NCBI GenBank assembly: GCA_017989775.1 | Contig: JAGNPF010000059.1 | Coordinates: 1 to 7,726 of the forward strand | Direction: 5' to 3' | From: Flavobacterium sp. | GTDB lineage: Bacteria; Bacteroidota; Bacteroidia; Flavobacteriales; Flavobacteriaceae | DNA length: 7,726 nucleotides | Shown here: positions 5,501 through 7,726 of the stretch, piece after piece | How the letters are laid out: every line of letters begins with the position of its first letter | Position numbering within the stretch: position 1 is the first letter of the stretch | Notes under the pieces: generated by a model | What the model was told of the DNA's origin: nothing | Databases searched by the model: none | The model's input: the letters and a program-made list of their open reading frames with translations, nothing else | Program-made: the position numbers and the translations under genes

Positions 5501-7726
5501 ATGTCACAAAAACGCCTTTTTCTGCTCGATGCTTACGCTTTAATCTTTCGCGGTTATTTTGCTTTTATCAAAAACCCCAGAATCAATTCCAAAGGAATGG
5601 ATACGTCCGCCATTATGGGGTTCATGAATGCCTTGATGGACGTTATCAAAAGAGAAAAACCAGACCATTTGGCAGTGGCATTTGACAAAGGCGGAAGTAC
5701 GTATCGCTACGAAATGTATCAGGAGTACAAAGCGCATCGCGACGAAACTCCCGAAGCCATCAAAATTGCCGTTCCCTACATTCAGGAATTATTGAAAGCC
5801 ATGCACATTCCCATCATTGAAGTTGCAGGTTTTGAAGCCGATGATTTGATTGGCACTTTGGCCAAACAAGCCGAAAAAGAAGATTTCAAAGTGTATATGG
5901 TAACACCGGACAAAGATTTTGCACAATTGGTTTCCGAAAATATTTTTATGTACAAACCGGCTCGAATGGGCAACGACATCGAAATTTGGGGAATTCCCGA
6001 AGTGTTGGAAAAATTCGAAATCGAACGACCCGAACAAGTGATTGACTACCTCGGAATGATGGGCGACGCTGCCGACAACATTCCGGGATTGCCGGGAGTT
6101 GGCGAAAAAACAGCCAAAAAATTCCTAAAAGAATACGGTTCGATGGAAAATCTTTTGGCCAACACGCACCAATTGAAAGGAGCCATAAAAGACAAAATCG
6201 AAGCCAATGCCGAATTGGGTTTATTGTCCAAAAAATTAGCCGCAATCCTGCTGGATTGCCCTGTGACTTTCAATGCCGAAGATTATGAACTTTCTAAACC
6301 CGATGTCGAAAAAACAGACGAATTGTTCCAAGAATTGGAATTTCGCCAGATGAAAGCGCAGTTTGACAAATATTTCGGAACCGGAAAAGAATACGATGAA
6401 ATTGACACCAACGGAAATTCCAATGGCAATGACAATAGCAATGACAATGACAATGAAAAAATAGTCAAAAAAGCTCCCGCCAAAAAATCCAATGAAGATC
6501 AATTTGATTTATTTGGTTTTTCGGATGAGGAAAGTGGCGAAACAAAATCAAGTTCACACTATGCGACACTGGAAAACACCGAACATTTTTACCAAAGTAT
6601 TCAGGGAGATTTTGCAGTGAAATTGCTCTTGCAAAACTTGATGAATCAAACTTCGGTTTGTTTTGACACTGAAACAACGGGAATCGATGCCCTGAATGCC
6701 GAACTCGTTGGAATGTCGTTCTCTTTCGAAAAAGGAAAAGCCTTTTATGTTCCGTTTCCCGAAAATCAAGAGGAAGCACAAGTTTTGGTGGACAAATTCA
6801 AACCTTTTTTCGAAAGTGAAAGCATTGAAAAAATTGGTCAAAACATCAAATACGATTTAAAAATCCTGTCGCATTATGGCGTTCAAATCAAAGGAAAATT
6901 GTTCGACACGATGATTGCGCATTATCTGATTAATCCCGATATGCGTCACAATATGGATGTTTTGAGCGAAACTTACTTGAAGTATTCGCCAAAATCCATC
7001 GAAGATTTAATTGGCAAAAAAGGAAAAAATCAATTGTCTATGCGACAAGTTCCTTTGGAAGACATTAAGGAATACGCCGCCGAAGATGCCGACATTACCT
7101 TTCAACTGAAACAAAATTTCAGCCCGATTCTCGACAAAGCCGAAACCAAAAAATTATTTGATGAAATCGAAATTCCGTTGATTCCCGTTTTGGCAGCAAT
7201 GGAATTGGAAGGAATTAATCTAGATGTTCCATTCCTGAAATCGATGTCGGTTGAAATGGCAAAAGAAAGTGCCGCTTTGGAACAAAAAATCTACGAAACC
7301 GCTGGCGAGAAATTCAATTTGGCGTCGCCAAAACAACTCGGCGACATCTTGTTTGACAAATTAAAAATTGGCGGAGCCAAACAAAAGAAAACCAAAACGG
7401 GTCAATACGCCACTGGCGAAGAAGTTTTGTCGTACTTGGCCAACGACAACGAAATTGTGCGCGACATCCTCGAATGGCGTCAAATGGTGAAATTACAAAG
7501 TACTTATATTGATGCGTTGCCGAACCAAGTTGACACAAAAACGGGTCGCGTTCACACTGATTATATGCAAACCGTGGCTGCAACAGGGCGATTGAGCTCC
7601 AATAATCCGAACTTGCAAAACTTTCCGATTCGTACCGAAAGAGGTCGATTGATTCGAAAAGCATTTATTGCCCGTGACGAAAATTACACCTTGGTTTCTG
7701 CGGATTATTCGCAAATAGAACTGCGA
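5501..7726 (+). CDS. polA: DNA polymerase I, N-terminal 742 residues (3' end outside window)
   Basis: The frame is open from ATG 5501 to the last base and is cut inside polymerase motif A, so about 200 residues are missing by comparison with family lengths near 930-950. The 5'-3' exonuclease domain (about 1-290) shows D10, D62, GFEADD (110-115), TPDKDF with D137 and D139, and the helix-hairpin-helix GDAADNIPGLPGVGEKTA from 188. A variable, acidic and Asn-rich linker spans about 295-360. The 3'-5' proofreading domain keeps all motifs: DTET (D389, E391), NIKYD (N448, D452) and YAAED (Y525, D529), so proofreading should be active, unlike Taq polymerase. The polymerase domain begins near 545, with TVAATGRLSSNNPNLQNFP (from about 691) and ADYSQIELR (catalytic D735) at the right edge. 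Its role is Okazaki-fragment processing and repair synthesis in the cytoplasm. It diverges from the DUF433 gene across 112 bases. Confidence 0.97.
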   Translation, partial: MSQKRLFLLDAYALIFRGYFAFIKNPRINSKGMDTSAIMGFMNALMDVIKREKPDHLAVAFDKGGSTYRYEMYQEYKAHRDETPEAIKIAVPYIQELLKAMHIPIIEVAGFEADDLIGTLAKQAEKEDFKVYMVTPDKDFAQLVSENIFMYKPARMGNDIEIWGIPEVLEKFEIERPEQVIDYLGMMGDAADNIPGLPGVGEKTAKKFLKEYGSMENLLANTHQLKGAIKDKIEANAELGLLSKKLAAILLDCPVTFNAEDYELSKPDVEKTDELFQELEFRQMKAQFDKYFGTGKEYDEIDTNGNSNGNDNSNDNDNEKIVKKAPAKKSNEDQFDLFGFSDEESGETKSSSHYATLENTEHFYQSIQGDFAVKLLLQNLMNQTSVCFDTETTGIDALNAELVGMSFSFEKGKAFYVPFPENQEEAQVLVDKFKPFFESESIEKIGQNIKYDLKILSHYGVQIKGKLFDTMIAHYLINPDMRHNMDVLSETYLKYSPKSIEDLIGKKGKNQLSMRQVPLEDIKEYAAEDADITFQLKQNFSPILDKAETKKLFDEIEIPLIPVLAAMELEGINLDVPFLKSMSVEMAKESAALEQKIYETAGEKFNLASPKQLGDILFDKLKIGGAKQKKTKTGQYATGEEVLSYLANDNEIVRDILEWRQMVKLQSTYIDALPNQVDTKTGRVHTDYMQTVAATGRLSSNNPNLQNFPIRTERGRLIRKAFIARDENYTLVSADYSQIELR
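6422..6457 (+). repeat. Hexanucleotide tandem repeat in the polA linker
   Basis: Six consecutive 6-base units based on AATGAC (AATGGC, AATGAC, AATAGC, AATGAC, AATGAC, AATGAA) encode NGNDNSNDNDNE at residues 308-319, in the linker between the two exonuclease domains. Because the unit is a multiple of three, gain or loss of copies keeps the reading frame. Confidence 0.75.

Noticed and set aside
6422..6457. CRISPR-like array
   Set aside because: The units are 6 bases, contiguous, without spacers, and lie in frame inside polA; this is a coding microsatellite.
5540..7714. Many minus-strand open frames of 65-116 codons opposite polA
   Set aside because: They lie entirely inside a full-length, motif-rich polA frame on the plus strand, show no family resemblance and overlap each other. 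They are shadows of its codon bias.

Overview
The window looks like a chromosomal segment of a Flavobacterium-like member of the Bacteroidota. It is AT-rich. The encoded proteins resemble Flavobacteriaceae homologues (DUF2723 protein, flavobacterial-type NodB deacetylase, polA). Several 5' regions carry octamers close to the Bacteroidota -7 promoter consensus TAnnTTTG, and no strong Shine-Dalgarno sequences are visible. It also carries a dispersed repeat of the GTCATTGCGAGGAACGAAGC type. The genus assignment is inference from these traits.

Layout: positions 1-2256 hold the 3' part of a large membrane protein gene (DUF2723/GT117 type) cut by the left window edge. A hairpin at 2280-2319 follows, then a compact polysaccharide deacetylase gene (2342-2986), both on the plus strand. 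This gene converges on a thioredoxin-fold gene (3048-3344, minus) across a short GC-richer dispersed repeat. Further minus-strand genes are a membrane-anchored calcineurin-like phosphoesterase (3418-4653) and a two-gene toxin-antitoxin-like cassette, DUF433 (5158-5388) followed with zero spacing by a DUF5615 PIN-like protein (4804-5157). Diverging from that cassette is polA on the plus strand (5501 to the right edge), open for 742 codons and cut within polymerase motif A. No tRNA, rRNA, CRISPR array or insertion sequence is visible, and no gene-free stretch exceeds 300 bases.

Most genes are cell-envelope or housekeeping functions with no evident shared pathway: an envelope glycosyltransferase-like protein, a carbohydrate deacetylase, a phosphoesterase of the kind that acts on envelope lipids, and DNA polymerase I. 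The DUF433/DUF5615 pair is the accessory part and reads as a self-contained cassette between the phosphoesterase and polA, with its own candidate promoter inside an imperfect inverted repeat.

I did not find a clearly new multi-gene system. The points most worth a second look are: a thioredoxin-fold protein that has lost both redox cysteines; a phosphoesterase with a twin-arginine-like motif behind three membrane helices and a perfect 11-bp inverted repeat over its start region; repeat-derived sequence inside the deacetylase reading frame; a hexanucleotide tandem repeat in the polA linker; and the toxin-antitoxin cassette with its candidate operator.
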